64,000 nucleotides of DNA from Frigoriglobus tundricola. GTDB taxonomy: Bacteria; Planctomycetota; Planctomycetia; Gemmatales; Gemmataceae. How positions within the stretch are numbered: the stretch's first letter is position 1; each line of letters starts with the position of its first letter. The notes beneath the pieces are model-generated. The model saw only the letters and a list, made by a program, of their open reading frames with translations, made no database searches and was not told the DNA's origin. This document shows, piece by piece, positions 1 through 8,358 of this stretch. Made by a program: the position numbers and the translations under genes. The stretch covers positions 248,001-312,000 of the forward strand of contig NZ_CP053452.2 of NCBI RefSeq assembly GCF_013128195.2, given 5' to 3'.

Positions 1-2024
1 TGGTCGGGGTTCACCACGAACGCCAGGCCGGCTTCGGGCTGGAGCCCGATCGGATCGGGCGCGCCGATGGGCACGATGGCGTACTCGCCGGCCACCACCG
101 TGTCGGCCGTGGTGAGCACCGGCCTCCCGTCCACCTCCTTCGCCTCTCCGAGCTTCACCCGCGGCCGGGACTTGTCGCCCGTGCGCTCGGTCACCGGTCG
201 GGGCTTGATCAGTTCGTAGACCGTATCCGGGTTCGGCGGGACCCAGGTCAGCGTGTCGCCGGCGGTCCGTGTCCCGCCCGGCACCTTCCGCGCCGTCAGG
301 TGGGCGATGACGTGGGTCGTCATGGGGACGGCCAGTTGCCCGACGGACATCATCCGGCCCCACGTCTCGTCCAGCGACGTCGCGAAGAAGAGGACCTCCC
401 CGCGGCCGACGGCGCGGGACGCGACGAGCGGCTTGTTGTCGGTGGTGCGCATCAGCACCCGGGCGCCGCCGGCCGCGGCGGGCGACTCGTCCAGTTCATA
501 GACGCGCGACAGCTCGGCCCGTTCCAGCCACTCGGTGAAGGGCTTGAGCGGCCCGAACACCGACGCCTCTTCGATGCTGGTCGCGGCGGGGACGAAGAGC
601 GCGGCCGCGGTGGCGTTCCGCACGTCGCCGAGGGGCAGCGGGAGCAGCCCGGCGCCGCCGAGAACGCGGTTGTACGCCGGCCCGGCGACGGCGTCCCCGC
701 ACCCGATCACGAGCCCGCCGCCGTTCGCAACGAACTCGGCCAGTTTGGCGACGAACGCGGGGGGGAGCCCCTCCGTCGGGTCGTCGGTGCGGACCGCCGC
801 GTTCAGCAGGTACACGACGTCCTTGTTCAGCAGCTTGTCCGGTCCGGCCTCGTTGGGCGCGACCGACTCCGTCTCGATGAAGTACCGGTCGATCTTCTCC
901 TTGTCCCGGTCCGCATCGAACGGAACGAGCGCCTTGCGCACGAACCAGTCGCCGGCGTCGGTCACGTTCTGCCCGGCGTACGGGTGCGCGACGAGCAGCA
1001 CGCGCACCCGGTCCCGGACGCCGATGACCTTGTAAAAGACGTTGTCGCCTCTCAACCCGTCGCCCCCGACCCGGACCGCGAGGAGCCGCGGTCCGGCCTC
1101 CTCCAGGCTGCCGGTGAGGGTGACGGTCGCGCTCGCGCCGGCGTCGATCTGGTCCACCTGGACCGCGTCCCTTTCGACCGCCCGGCCGTCCAGTTCGAGT
1201 TCCACCGTGATGCCGCGGAGCACCTCGCGGCCGGTGTTCTTCAGCGTCACCACGAAGGGGACGCGCGTCCTGGTGTGGGGGATCGCGGCCAGCAGTTGCA
1301 CGTCGGTGACGGCGACGTTGGGGACCGTGCGCTCCACGTTGCCGCACCGGATGAAGACGAGGTTGGCCTTCGCCTTGATCTCCTCGCACTTGCTCCGCAC
1401 CGCGCCCTGCTGGCGCTCGAACCCGGACTTCTGCATGTCCGTGAAGACGTAAATCTCTTTGGCCGGGGCGGTGCCGGTCTCGGCGGCGGCGAGGGCGTCC
1501 GTGAGCCCCGGCAGGAAGTCCGTCGAGAGGCTGGTCACCTCGAGCGCCTGGACGAGCTGCCGCGCCTGGTCGCGGTTGAACGAGTGGACCGGCCCGAGGA
1601 ACGCGGCGCGGTCCGCGCACGAGTAGATCTGGACCGTCGATTTGTCCGGGAGCGTGTCGAGGATGGCGAGGGCGGCGCTCTTGGCGCGTTCGAGACGGGT
1701 CTTCTCGCCGTCCTTCGCGTCCATGCTGTACGACGTGTCGAAGACGAACACGGCGTCGATGGGCCGGTCGCCGCCGGTCAGGGCGGACTCCCGGCCCGGC
1801 CGCGCCAGGGCCAGCGCGAGCAGGACGAGGGCGAGGCACCGGAGGGCGAGCAGGACCCACTCCTGGAACTTGAGCCGGCGGCTGGTCTGCTCGACGGCCT
1901 CCTTGATGAACTTCATCGGCGCCCACGGGAGCGGCCGGTACCGCGCGCGGTAGAAGAAGTGCAGCGCGACCGGCACGGTCACGGCCGCCGCGCCGGCCAG
2001 CATGATGGGAGCCAGAAGCGTCAT
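1..2024 (-). CDS. BatA/VWA-domain membrane protein, C-terminus beyond window
   Basis: The minus-strand reading from ATG at 2024 stays open to base 1, so the stop lies outside the window (about 674 residues seen). Residues 1-24 form a first membrane segment, followed by a BatA-type (aerotolerance regulator N-terminal) stretch and a second membrane segment at about 57-74. A von Willebrand A domain follows, with an intact MIDAS start DTSYS at residues 96-100. Further on is a glutamine-amidotransferase-like part with the sequence FVANGGGLVIGCGD. The family is membrane-anchored and usually encoded with MoxR and DUF58 proteins, which is exactly the arrangement upstream. The role (MoxR-dependent remodelling or metal-ion-dependent complex assembly) is inferred from that context. 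Confidence 0.88.
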   Translation of the reverse strand, partial: MTLLAPIMLAGAAAVTVPVALHFFYRARYRPLPWAPMKFIKEAVEQTSRRLKFQEWVLLALRCLALVLLALALARPGRESALTGGDRPIDAVFVFDTSYSMDAKDGEKTRLERAKSAALAILDTLPDKSTVQIYSCADRAAFLGPVHSFNRDQARQLVQALEVTSLSTDFLPGLTDALAAAETGTAPAKEIYVFTDMQKSGFERQQGAVRSKCEEIKAKANLVFIRCGNVERTVPNVAVTDVQLLAAIPHTRTRVPFVVTLKNTGREVLRGITVELELDGRAVERDAVQVDQIDAGASATVTLTGSLEEAGPRLLAVRVGGDGLRGDNVFYKVIGVRDRVRVLLVAHPYAGQNVTDAGDWFVRKALVPFDADRDKEKIDRYFIETESVAPNEAGPDKLLNKDVVYLLNAAVRTDDPTEGLPPAFVAKLAEFVANGGGLVIGCGDAVAGPAYNRVLGGAGLLPLPLGDVRNATAAALFVPAATSIEEASVFGPLKPFTEWLERAELSRVYELDESPAAAGGARVLMRTTDNKPLVASRAVGRGEVLFFATSLDETWGRMMSVGQLAVPMTTHVIAHLTARKVPGGTRTAGDTLTWVPPNPDTVYELIKPRPVTERTGDKSRPRVKLGEAKEVDGRPVLTTADTVVAGEYAIVPIGAPDPIGLQPEAGLAFVVNPD

Positions 2025-2067
2025 CGCGTGGGAACCTGCTTAATGCGGTACGCGGCGAATCGGAGAC

Positions 2068-2703
2068 TCATTCGCCGAACTTGCGTTTGCTGATCAAGGG
2101 CTCTTTCTTCACGCGCGTGAGTTCCGCGACGAACACGAGGCTGCTCCCCCGTTTGTTCACCGTCACGAACGGACCCGTGTTCTCGACCACCGCCGCCTTG
2201 AATTCTTTCGGGCGGTACTCTGTTCTGTCCGAAACGGCGATCGTGAGCTTGTCCGAACCGAGCGTGTAGATTCCCTTCGCCGGCGGCTCCTCTTCCTCGC
2301 GCGGCCCGCTATAGCTGGAATACTTTCGGACGCGTGGTTTGCCGGATTCGTCGGCCGGAACGATATCGATTTCTTTGGGCGAGTGGCCCTGGTTCAAACG
2401 GATAAGGAAGGTCTCCCCTTGCCCCCGCGGGGCGCTCACTTTCAACAAGTTCCCTTCGACTTTGAAGACCTCGTTTTTCAACTGTTCCAGGTCGTCCGTT
2501 CGATAGCCTTTCGGATCGGGGTTCTGGTACGAGACCAGTTTCCACTCGCCCCGCGCGGCCTTGAGATCGTCACCGGCCGAGGCCCCGGGGGAACCGGAAG
2601 GATTCGATATTGGCGACGGAACCTCTGGTTCGGTCTTCTTCTTACAAGCGCCGGCGAACGCCAGTGCGACACCGAGGAGGGCAAGGTGCCCGAACGATGG
2701 CAT
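2068..2703 (-). CDS. Lipoprotein with TIGR03067-like domain
   Basis: From the ATG at 2703 the product has 211 residues. It begins with a short hydrophobic signal and a lipobox (AFAGAC, then KKK), so it is probably a lipoprotein. The mature part starts with GEWKLVSYQ and matches the pattern of the TIGR03067 domain, a small beta-rich family of unknown function that is expanded in planctomycetes. A GTG 18 nt upstream is a possible alternative start, but the ATG has a GTGAGG ribosome-binding-like site. It lies 43 nt before the VWA gene and downstream of a second TIGR03067-like gene, probably in the MoxR operon. The function is unknown. Confidence 0.75.
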   Translation of the reverse strand: MPSFGHLALLGVALAFAGACKKKTEPEVPSPISNPSGSPGASAGDDLKAARGEWKLVSYQNPDPKGYRTDDLEQLKNEVFKVEGNLLKVSAPRGQGETFLIRLNQGHSPKEIDIVPADESGKPRVRKYSSYSGPREEEEPPAKGIYTLGSDKLTIAVSDRTEYRPKEFKAAVVENTGPFVTVNKRGSSLVFVAELTRVKKEPLISKRKFGE

Positions 2704-2791
2704 GGGTCGCCTCACTTTCACGGAACACGGAGGTCCACAACCAGTGTCTGGCCATTCTCGGAATCGTCGCGCCTCACCAGTCCCGCTCGGG

Positions 2792-3424
2792 TTATGGTCC
2801 GCGTTCCAGAATCCAGACGGTGACGCCGTCGCTGGTGTCCAGAGACGGCGGGCGCGGTTCGTTGCCGGGCGCGGTCACCACTCGCACCCGATCGCGCTCG
2901 ACCGCGTAGATCCCGCGGAGGGTCACCGGCCGCTCAGGCGGTGGCCACTTCTGCATCAGCGGTTGATCGTCCGCGGCGAGCTGGACCAGATCGATCTCCT
3001 TCGGGTCGGCCTCTGGACGGAGCGTCATCGCGTATTTTTTCTGTTCCATCTCACCGAGCATGAACGCCCACCGATCACCGGTCACCTTAACGACGATCGG
3101 CGTTTGCCGAGCGATTGGCGCGCCGTCGGGGGCTGAACCGGCGGGTACCGCCAGTTGCCACCGACCTTGGAACCGACCAAAGTCGTCCGGCGTTCGGATC
3201 GCGAAAAACCAAACCGCGAGCCCGATCGCGACGAGCACCAGCATCAGGGCGATGAGCCGCCGCGAAGAACCTACCCCCCCGGCCCCCCTCCCTGAAGGCA
3301 GGGGGGTGACGCCGAGTGTTACCTCACCCGGTTCCGCGGAGGCGACCGAGTTCCGAAGGTCTTGCTCCCCCTTCCCTTCAGGGAGGGGGGCCGGGGGGGT
3401 AGGTCTTTCTTCCTCCGCGTTCAT
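2792..3424 (-). CDS. Membrane-anchored TIGR03067-like protein with a repeat-encoded N-terminus
   Basis: The ATG at 3424 overlaps the TGA of the DUF58 gene by four bases (ATGA), which fixes the start and suggests translational coupling. The product has 210 residues. Residues 7-52 are encoded by a palindromic intergenic-type repeat (see the repeat at 3269-3403) and are rich in Pro and Gly, with TPPAPLPEGKG and TPLPSGRGAGGVG coming from the two arms. A membrane segment follows at about 57-75 (LIALMLVLVAIGLAVWFFA), then a TIGR03067-like domain starting FQGRWQLAV. The repeat keeps the frame, so the gene appears intact. The function is unknown; the position inside a MoxR/DUF58/VWA operon suggests an accessory role. 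Confidence 0.72.
   Translation of the reverse strand: MNAEEERPTPPAPLPEGKGEQDLRNSVASAEPGEVTLGVTPLPSGRGAGGVGSSRRLIALMLVLVAIGLAVWFFAIRTPDDFGRFQGRWQLAVPAGSAPDGAPIARQTPIVVKVTGDRWAFMLGEMEQKKYAMTLRPEADPKEIDLVQLAADDQPLMQKWPPPERPVTLRGIYAVERDRVRVVTAPGNEPRPPSLDTSDGVTVWILERGP
3269..3403. repeat. Palindromic repeat (CCTCCCTGAAGGGAGG family), intragenic copy
   Basis: The outer arms of about 27 bp read CCTACCCCCCGGCCCCC inward from 3269 and its near complement inward from 3403. Related copies lie at 31281-31414 with 32475-32510 (split by an IS) and at 51091-51139. Two of the copies share an inner stretch GAGTTCCGRAGGTCTTGC, and three share the outer flank GGTTAGGTCTTTCTTC or a close variant. Here the element lies in frame in the 5' end of a gene. 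Confidence 0.75.
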
Positions 3425-4311
3425 CGGCGCCCCATCTGGAGCCGGCGCACCAGGTACTCGGCCAGGGCCGCTTGCAGCGGGCGGTTGGTCGTCATCGGCA
3501 CGTAATCGACCCCGCTGCCGTCGCAGCCTCGTTGGATGTCCGCGAGGTACTTCTTCACGATCCGCAGGTACGCGGGGCGCAACAAGTGTGGGCGGGTCAT
3601 CAGCTCCTCAAAGCCCTCGAGCCCAATAAATCGGACGTTCCCGTCGAGGGGGAAATTCACCTCGTCCGGGTGGAGGACGTGGAAGAGCACGACCTCGTGG
3701 CCCCGGAACCGCAGGTGCCGCAGCGCCGCGAGGATCGGCTCCAGCTCTTCGAGGCAGTCCGAGATCAGGCACACGATCCCGCGGCGGCTGATGCGGTCGG
3801 CGAGTTCGTCGAGGAGCGGGCCGATGGCGGTGCGGTCCCGCGGCCGGGTGTCTTCGAGCACGTGGGTGATGGCGTTGATGTGGGCGAGCGAGCTGCTCGG
3901 CGGCAGTTCGGCCACCCACCCGGTGTTGAAGACCCGCAGGCTCACCGTGTCGCGCTGGCGGACGATCATGTACGCCAGCGATGCGGCCAGGAGCTTCGCG
4001 TACTCGAGCTTGTTCGTGGCGCCGGCCCCGTACCGCATCGAGTTGCTGCCGTCGAGCAGCAGGTGACAGAGGTAGTTCGTCTCCTGCTCGTACTGCTTGA
4101 TGGTGTACCGCTCCGACCGGCCGTAGCTCTTCCAGTCGATGTGCCGGATGTCGTCGCCGGGGACGTACTCGCGGTGCTGTACGAACTCGACCGAGAACCC
4201 CTTGTAGGGGCTCTTGTGGTCGCCGACGCGCAGCCCCTCCACCACCTGCCGGGCCTTCATGCCCAGGGCTTCGGCGCGGGACAGGACTTGGGGATCGAGG
4301 TAGGACGGCAT
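3421..4311 (-). CDS. DUF58 domain protein of a MoxR/VWA operon
   Basis: The 296-residue product begins MPSYLDPQVLSRAEALGM and carries the DUF58 signature region REYVPGDDIRHIDWKSYGR at about 50-68, followed by a VWA-like fold with LLDGSNSM (DxSxS) near residue 90. I chose the ATG at 4311. The upstream in-frame extension to 4383 comes from a CACAAAG intergenic repeat and is unlikely to be coding. DUF58 proteins act with MoxR AAA ATPases, and the MoxR gene is immediately upstream, separated only by a 140-nt inverted repeat. The stop overlaps the start of the next gene. It is a cytosolic protein with no signal peptide. Confidence 0.9.
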   Translation of the reverse strand: MPSYLDPQVLSRAEALGMKARQVVEGLRVGDHKSPYKGFSVEFVQHREYVPGDDIRHIDWKSYGRSERYTIKQYEQETNYLCHLLLDGSNSMRYGAGATNKLEYAKLLAASLAYMIVRQRDTVSLRVFNTGWVAELPPSSSLAHINAITHVLEDTRPRDRTAIGPLLDELADRISRRGIVCLISDCLEELEPILAALRHLRFRGHEVVLFHVLHPDEVNFPLDGNVRFIGLEGFEELMTRPHLLRPAYLRIVKKYLADIQRGCDGSGVDYVPMTTNRPLQAALAEYLVRRLQMGRR

Positions 4312-4325
4312 GTCTTGGATTTCCG

Positions 4326-4480
4326 ATTTCACCACAAAGGCACAAAGGTCAACACGAAGGGCCACAAAGAAAACAAAGTGCAAAGTTCAGAAATCAGAGC
4401 ACGGAGTAGTTCTTGCCACCGTCTGAGTTCTGCTTTCTTTGTGACCCTTCGTGTGGACCTTTGTGCCTTTGTGGTGAAAT
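4326..4480. repeat. Inverted repeat, CACAAAGGCACAAAGG family
   Basis: Two arms of about 47 nt (4326-4373 and 4434-4480) are near-complementary, starting TTTCACCACAAAGGCACA. They fill most of the space between the moxR-like and DUF58 genes. The right arm ends 9 nt from the MoxR stop codon. A related, more degenerate pair is at 37241-37408. Confidence 0.8.
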
Positions 4481-4489
4481 CTGCGTTGT

Positions 4490-5488
<999 letters not shown>

Positions 5489-5772
5489 GTTGTTAGCGCT
5501 CGCGTGTGGCTGTGACGGTTGACTAACGGACGGGGGCGGAGGGAGAGGGTACGGTCCGGCAGGTTACGGCCTTATCTAACCACACCAGACGAGCGGACGC
5601 AAAGGATTAAACGCGCGCCTCATCAGAAAGTATCGGCCGGCGCGAATGTTCTCGCCCATCATCGCAAGCGGCGCGGCGTGAGCCCGCCGGTGCTTCGCGC
5701 AGCCGAAGACTGGCGGTTCACATCGTCCGCGTGGGCACTTCGACTCGTCTACCTCGACGAGCCGTTCGCTGC
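5489..5772. other. Non-coding gap upstream of the MoxR operon
   Basis: No convincing gene is present. The gap contains one copy (around 5676-5694) of the motif CGTGAGCCCGCCGGTG, whose complement or repeat also occurs near 11266, 15674 and 15740. The side next to 5488 should hold the operon promoter, but no clear -35/-10 pair can be defended. Confidence 0.5.
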
Positions 5773-6756
5773 TCACCCGTCGTACCCGTTCGGGTGCGCC
5801 TTGTGCCAGCGCCACGCGGTTTCGAGGATCGCTTTCAGGGTGTCGTACTGCGGCGCCCAGCCCAGTTCCGCGCGCAGCTTGTCAGCACTCGCGACGAGTG
5901 AAGGCGGGTCGCCGGCCCGGCGCGGGCCTTCCTTGACCGGCACCTTCAGCCCGGTCACGTCCTCGGCGGTGCGGATCACCTCTCGTACGCTGTACCCGCG
6001 CCCGATGCCGACATTGTACGCGAGCTTCATCCCCGGCGCGAGCTTGTCCAGCGCGAGAATGTGGGCCGCGGCCAGGTCGTCCACGTGGACGTAGTCGCGG
6101 ACACAGGTGCCGTCGGGGGTCGGGTAGTCGGTCCCGAAGATCTCGACGTGGGGCCGCTTACCGGTCGCGGCCTGGATCACGATGGGGATCAGGTGCGTTT
6201 CCGGCGTGTGGTCCTCGCCGATGCTGCCGTCCGCGGCGGCGCCGGCGGCGTTGAAGTAGCGGAGCGCGCAGAACCCGAACGGGTACGCGTCGGCGTAGTC
6301 CGCGAGCGCCCGCTCGAAGGCCAGCTTGGTTGCCCCGTAGGGGTTGACGGGCAGTTGCCGGGTGGTCTCGGTGATGGGCACCACCTCCGGCACGCCGTAG
6401 GTGGCCGCGGTGCTGGAGAAGACGAACTTCTGCACGCCGTTGCGGCGGCAGCGATCGAGCAGTTGCAGCGGGTACAGCAGGTTGTTCGTGTAGTACTTCG
6501 CCGGATGGGCTACCGACTCACCAACCGCCGCGTACGCCGCGAAGTGGACGACGGCCTCGATGCGGTGGGCGACGAGCAACTGATCGACGTGGTCGATGTC
6601 GCGGAGGTCGCCGACGACGAGCCGGTCGGCCGGCACCGCTTGCCGGTGCCCCAGTTCGAGGCTGTCGTACACGACGACCTCGTGCCCGCCGGCGATCAGT
6701 TGCCGGACCGTGTGCGAGCCGATGTACCCGGCCCCGCCGGTGACGAGAATTCTCAT
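5773..6756 (-). CDS. galE: UDP-glucose 4-epimerase
   Basis: The 327-residue product is a short-chain dehydrogenase-type sugar epimerase. It has the N-terminal NAD-binding motif TGGAGYIGSH (residues 6-15), the catalytic SSTAATYG stretch, and the YGATK catalytic Tyr-Lys pair. The C-terminal part has the GalE features DYVHVDDLAAAH and YNVGIGRGYSV. GalE interconverts UDP-glucose and UDP-galactose for polysaccharide and glycolipid synthesis in the cytosol. Length and motifs are those of an intact enzyme. It lies downstream of an ABC ATPase, from which an inverted repeat separates it, so co-transcription is uncertain. Confidence 0.95.
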   Translation of the reverse strand: MRILVTGGAGYIGSHTVRQLIAGGHEVVVYDSLELGHRQAVPADRLVVGDLRDIDHVDQLLVAHRIEAVVHFAAYAAVGESVAHPAKYYTNNLLYPLQLLDRCRRNGVQKFVFSSTAATYGVPEVVPITETTRQLPVNPYGATKLAFERALADYADAYPFGFCALRYFNAAGAAADGSIGEDHTPETHLIPIVIQAATGKRPHVEIFGTDYPTPDGTCVRDYVHVDDLAAAHILALDKLAPGMKLAYNVGIGRGYSVREVIRTAEDVTGLKVPVKEGPRRAGDPPSLVASADKLRAELGWAPQYDTLKAILETAWRWHKAHPNGYDG

Positions 6757-6761
6757 ATGAG

Positions 6762-6889
6762 TGGTCAGTGAGCAGTGGGCAGTGGGCGGCCGGCAAGATC
6801 CAGAAGCCGGGTTCGGCCCACCGCCTTGGGATTGAAGCCCAACAGGCGCGTTGGTGTCTTATCTGTCCACTGCCTACTGTCCACTGCGC
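6762..6889. repeat. Imperfect inverted repeat (GCAGTGGGCAGTGG type)
   Basis: Left part GTCAGTGAGCAGTGGGCAG (about 6763-6785) and right part TGTCCACTGCCTACTGTCC (about 6864-6889) form an imperfect inverted repeat between galE and the ABC ATPase gene. The right arm ends about 4 nt from the stop codon of the ABC gene. Confidence 0.6.
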
Positions 6890-6893
6890 ACGC

Positions 6894-7835
6894 TCAGCTC
6901 GTGATCCCCTTCGTGATCGTCAGGAAGATGTCCTGAATGTTGATCTGCTCCTCACGAAAACTGTACAGCTTGAAGCGGTCGGCGATGAGCCGTTCGGGGA
7001 TGAAGCTGCCGTCGCCCAGCCCGGCGCGCAGCACCACACGGATGTGCCCCGTCTTGGGGCTGAGTTCCGCCCCGGACACCTCTTTCCACCCGCCGATCTT
7101 CTGCGCGGCTTCGGTGTTCCGCTCCCCGACCGAAATCAGGAAGACGCTGCCGCCGCGCACCTTGCGGACCTCGTCCTCGGCCTGCTGGACGGTGCCGTTG
7201 AAGATCAGCCGGCCGCGCTCGATGATGCCGAGCACGTTGCAGATTTCGGCCAGTTCCGGCAGGATGTGCGACGACAGCATGATCGTCTTCCGCTCCTGGC
7301 GGAGCCGCTTGATGAGTTCCTGCATCTCGATGCGGGCCCGCGGGTCGAGGCCGCTGGCCGGTTCGTCGAGCAGGAGCACCTGCGGGTCGTGGAGCAGCAC
7401 GCGGGCCAGCCCGAGCCGCTGCGTCATGCCGCGGCTGAGGCTCGTCACGAGCGCGTCCCGCTTGTACCCGAGGTCGACGTAGTCGAGGACCTGCTCCACC
7501 TTCTTCTTGCGGTCCGCGCCCTGGATGCGGTACGCGGCGGCGAAGAACTCGAGGTACTCGGTCACCTTCATGTCGTCGTACACGCCGAAGGCGTCCGGCA
7601 TGTACCCGATCGCGCGGCGGATCTCCTTGGACCCGGTGTAGATCGAGTGCCCGCACACGGTGGCCTCGCCCCAACTGGGGTTCAGCAGGGTGGCGAGCAT
7701 GCGCATGGTGGTGGTTTTACCGGCCCCGTTCGGGCCGATGAACCCGTACACGTCGCCCGGTTCCAGTTTGAGCGAGAGGCGCTCCACCGCGAACAGCTCG
7801 CCGTATTTCTTCGTCAGGTCGCGGCATTCGATCAT
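6894..7835 (-). CDS. ABC transporter ATP-binding protein
   Basis: The 313-residue product is an ABC-2-type ATPase. It has Walker A GPNGAGKTT at about residues 34-42, a signature LSRGMTQRLGLARVLL, and Walker B VLLLDEPASGLDPRAR. The C-terminal 90 residues form the extra domain common in exporter-type ATPases of the CcmA/GldA group. It would power export of an unknown substrate. No permease gene is adjacent: the next upstream genes are a four-helix-bundle gene and a 798-residue membrane protein, so its partner is either distant or unrecognised. All nucleotide-binding motifs look intact. Confidence 0.9.
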   Translation of the reverse strand: MIECRDLTKKYGELFAVERLSLKLEPGDVYGFIGPNGAGKTTTMRMLATLLNPSWGEATVCGHSIYTGSKEIRRAIGYMPDAFGVYDDMKVTEYLEFFAAAYRIQGADRKKKVEQVLDYVDLGYKRDALVTSLSRGMTQRLGLARVLLHDPQVLLLDEPASGLDPRARIEMQELIKRLRQERKTIMLSSHILPELAEICNVLGIIERGRLIFNGTVQQAEDEVRKVRGGSVFLISVGERNTEAAQKIGGWKEVSGAELSPKTGHIRVVLRAGLGDGSFIPERLIADRFKLYSFREEQINIQDIFLTITKGITS

Positions 7836-7840
7836 AGGGG

Positions 7841-8358
7841 CAGTTCCAGAGTTCCAGAGTTCCAGAGTCCCAGAGTTCCAAGCTGAAGACGTGAGGCCAC
7901 GAAATCGGTTCTGGAAAACCGAGCTACGAGTCTGAATATTTCCGGCCCTTCAAGTCAGACTGTTCAATGTACCGGATGAATCCTTTGACGAGTCGGACCG
8001 TATCGAGCGCGAGAGCCGAAAGACGGTCAAAAGTCGACTGATCTATGTACTCCGCGTCGAGAGCGGCATAGAGTTGTGAACGCACCTCTCCAGCCGATCC
8101 CTTCGCGATGGAGAGGAATTGCCGAAACTCCACGTTCCCGTCCCGTTCGTACCCCTCAGCAATGTTCGACATTATGGAAATCGACGCGCGCCTGATCTGG
8201 ACGCGTAGGGCGAAATCGCGCGCGAACAATTCTCCGCGCGTCATTTGATACACCTCGCGGTTTAGCTCGCGAGCTTTTTTCCAGGCTTCGATCTCCTCAA
8301 AGCGATCCATTGTGGCCAATGTGTGCTCCGATTGACTTCAATCTGGAACTCTGGAACT
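7841..8358. repeat. TTCCAGAG inverted repeats flanking the four-helix-bundle gene
   Basis: At 7841-7882 the motif AGTTCCAG is repeated several times in tandem (CAGTTCCAGAGTTCCAGAG). At 8343-8358 lies its inverted copy CTGGAACTCTGGAACT. The pair encloses a single small gene, and the right arm overlaps the TAG stop of the neighbouring 798-residue gene. The arrangement suggests an insertion unit, but no transposase is present. Confidence 0.65.
7924..8310 (-). CDS. Four-helix-bundle protein (S23/23S rRNA IVP family)
   Basis: From ATG at 8310 the product has 128 residues and reads MDRFEEIEAWKKARELNREV, typical of the small four-helix-bundle family first found in 23S rRNA intervening sequences. 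Conserved features are the early AWKKARELN helix, the IRRASISIMSNIAEGYER stretch in the middle and the EVRSQLYAALD helix. A TTG at 8319 is an alternative start. The family has no enzymatic motif; related proteins act as accessory RNA- or DNA-binding factors in retroelements. Here no reverse transcriptase or rRNA is nearby. Inverted TTCCAGAG repeats flank the gene. Confidence 0.85.
   Translation of the reverse strand: MDRFEEIEAWKKARELNREVYQMTRGELFARDFALRVQIRRASISIMSNIAEGYERDGNVEFRQFLSIAKGSAGEVRSQLYAALDAEYIDQSTFDRLSALALDTVRLVKGFIRYIEQSDLKGRKYSDS

Noticed and set aside
300-2093. 597-residue plus-strand open frame
   Set aside because: It is antisense to the BatA/VWA gene, is rich in Arg/Glu/Val as expected for a GC3 shadow, and has no recognisable domain.
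4326-4480. CRISPR array
   Set aside because: The repeated CACAAAG units are arms of an inverted repeat, not regularly spaced direct repeats with spacers.
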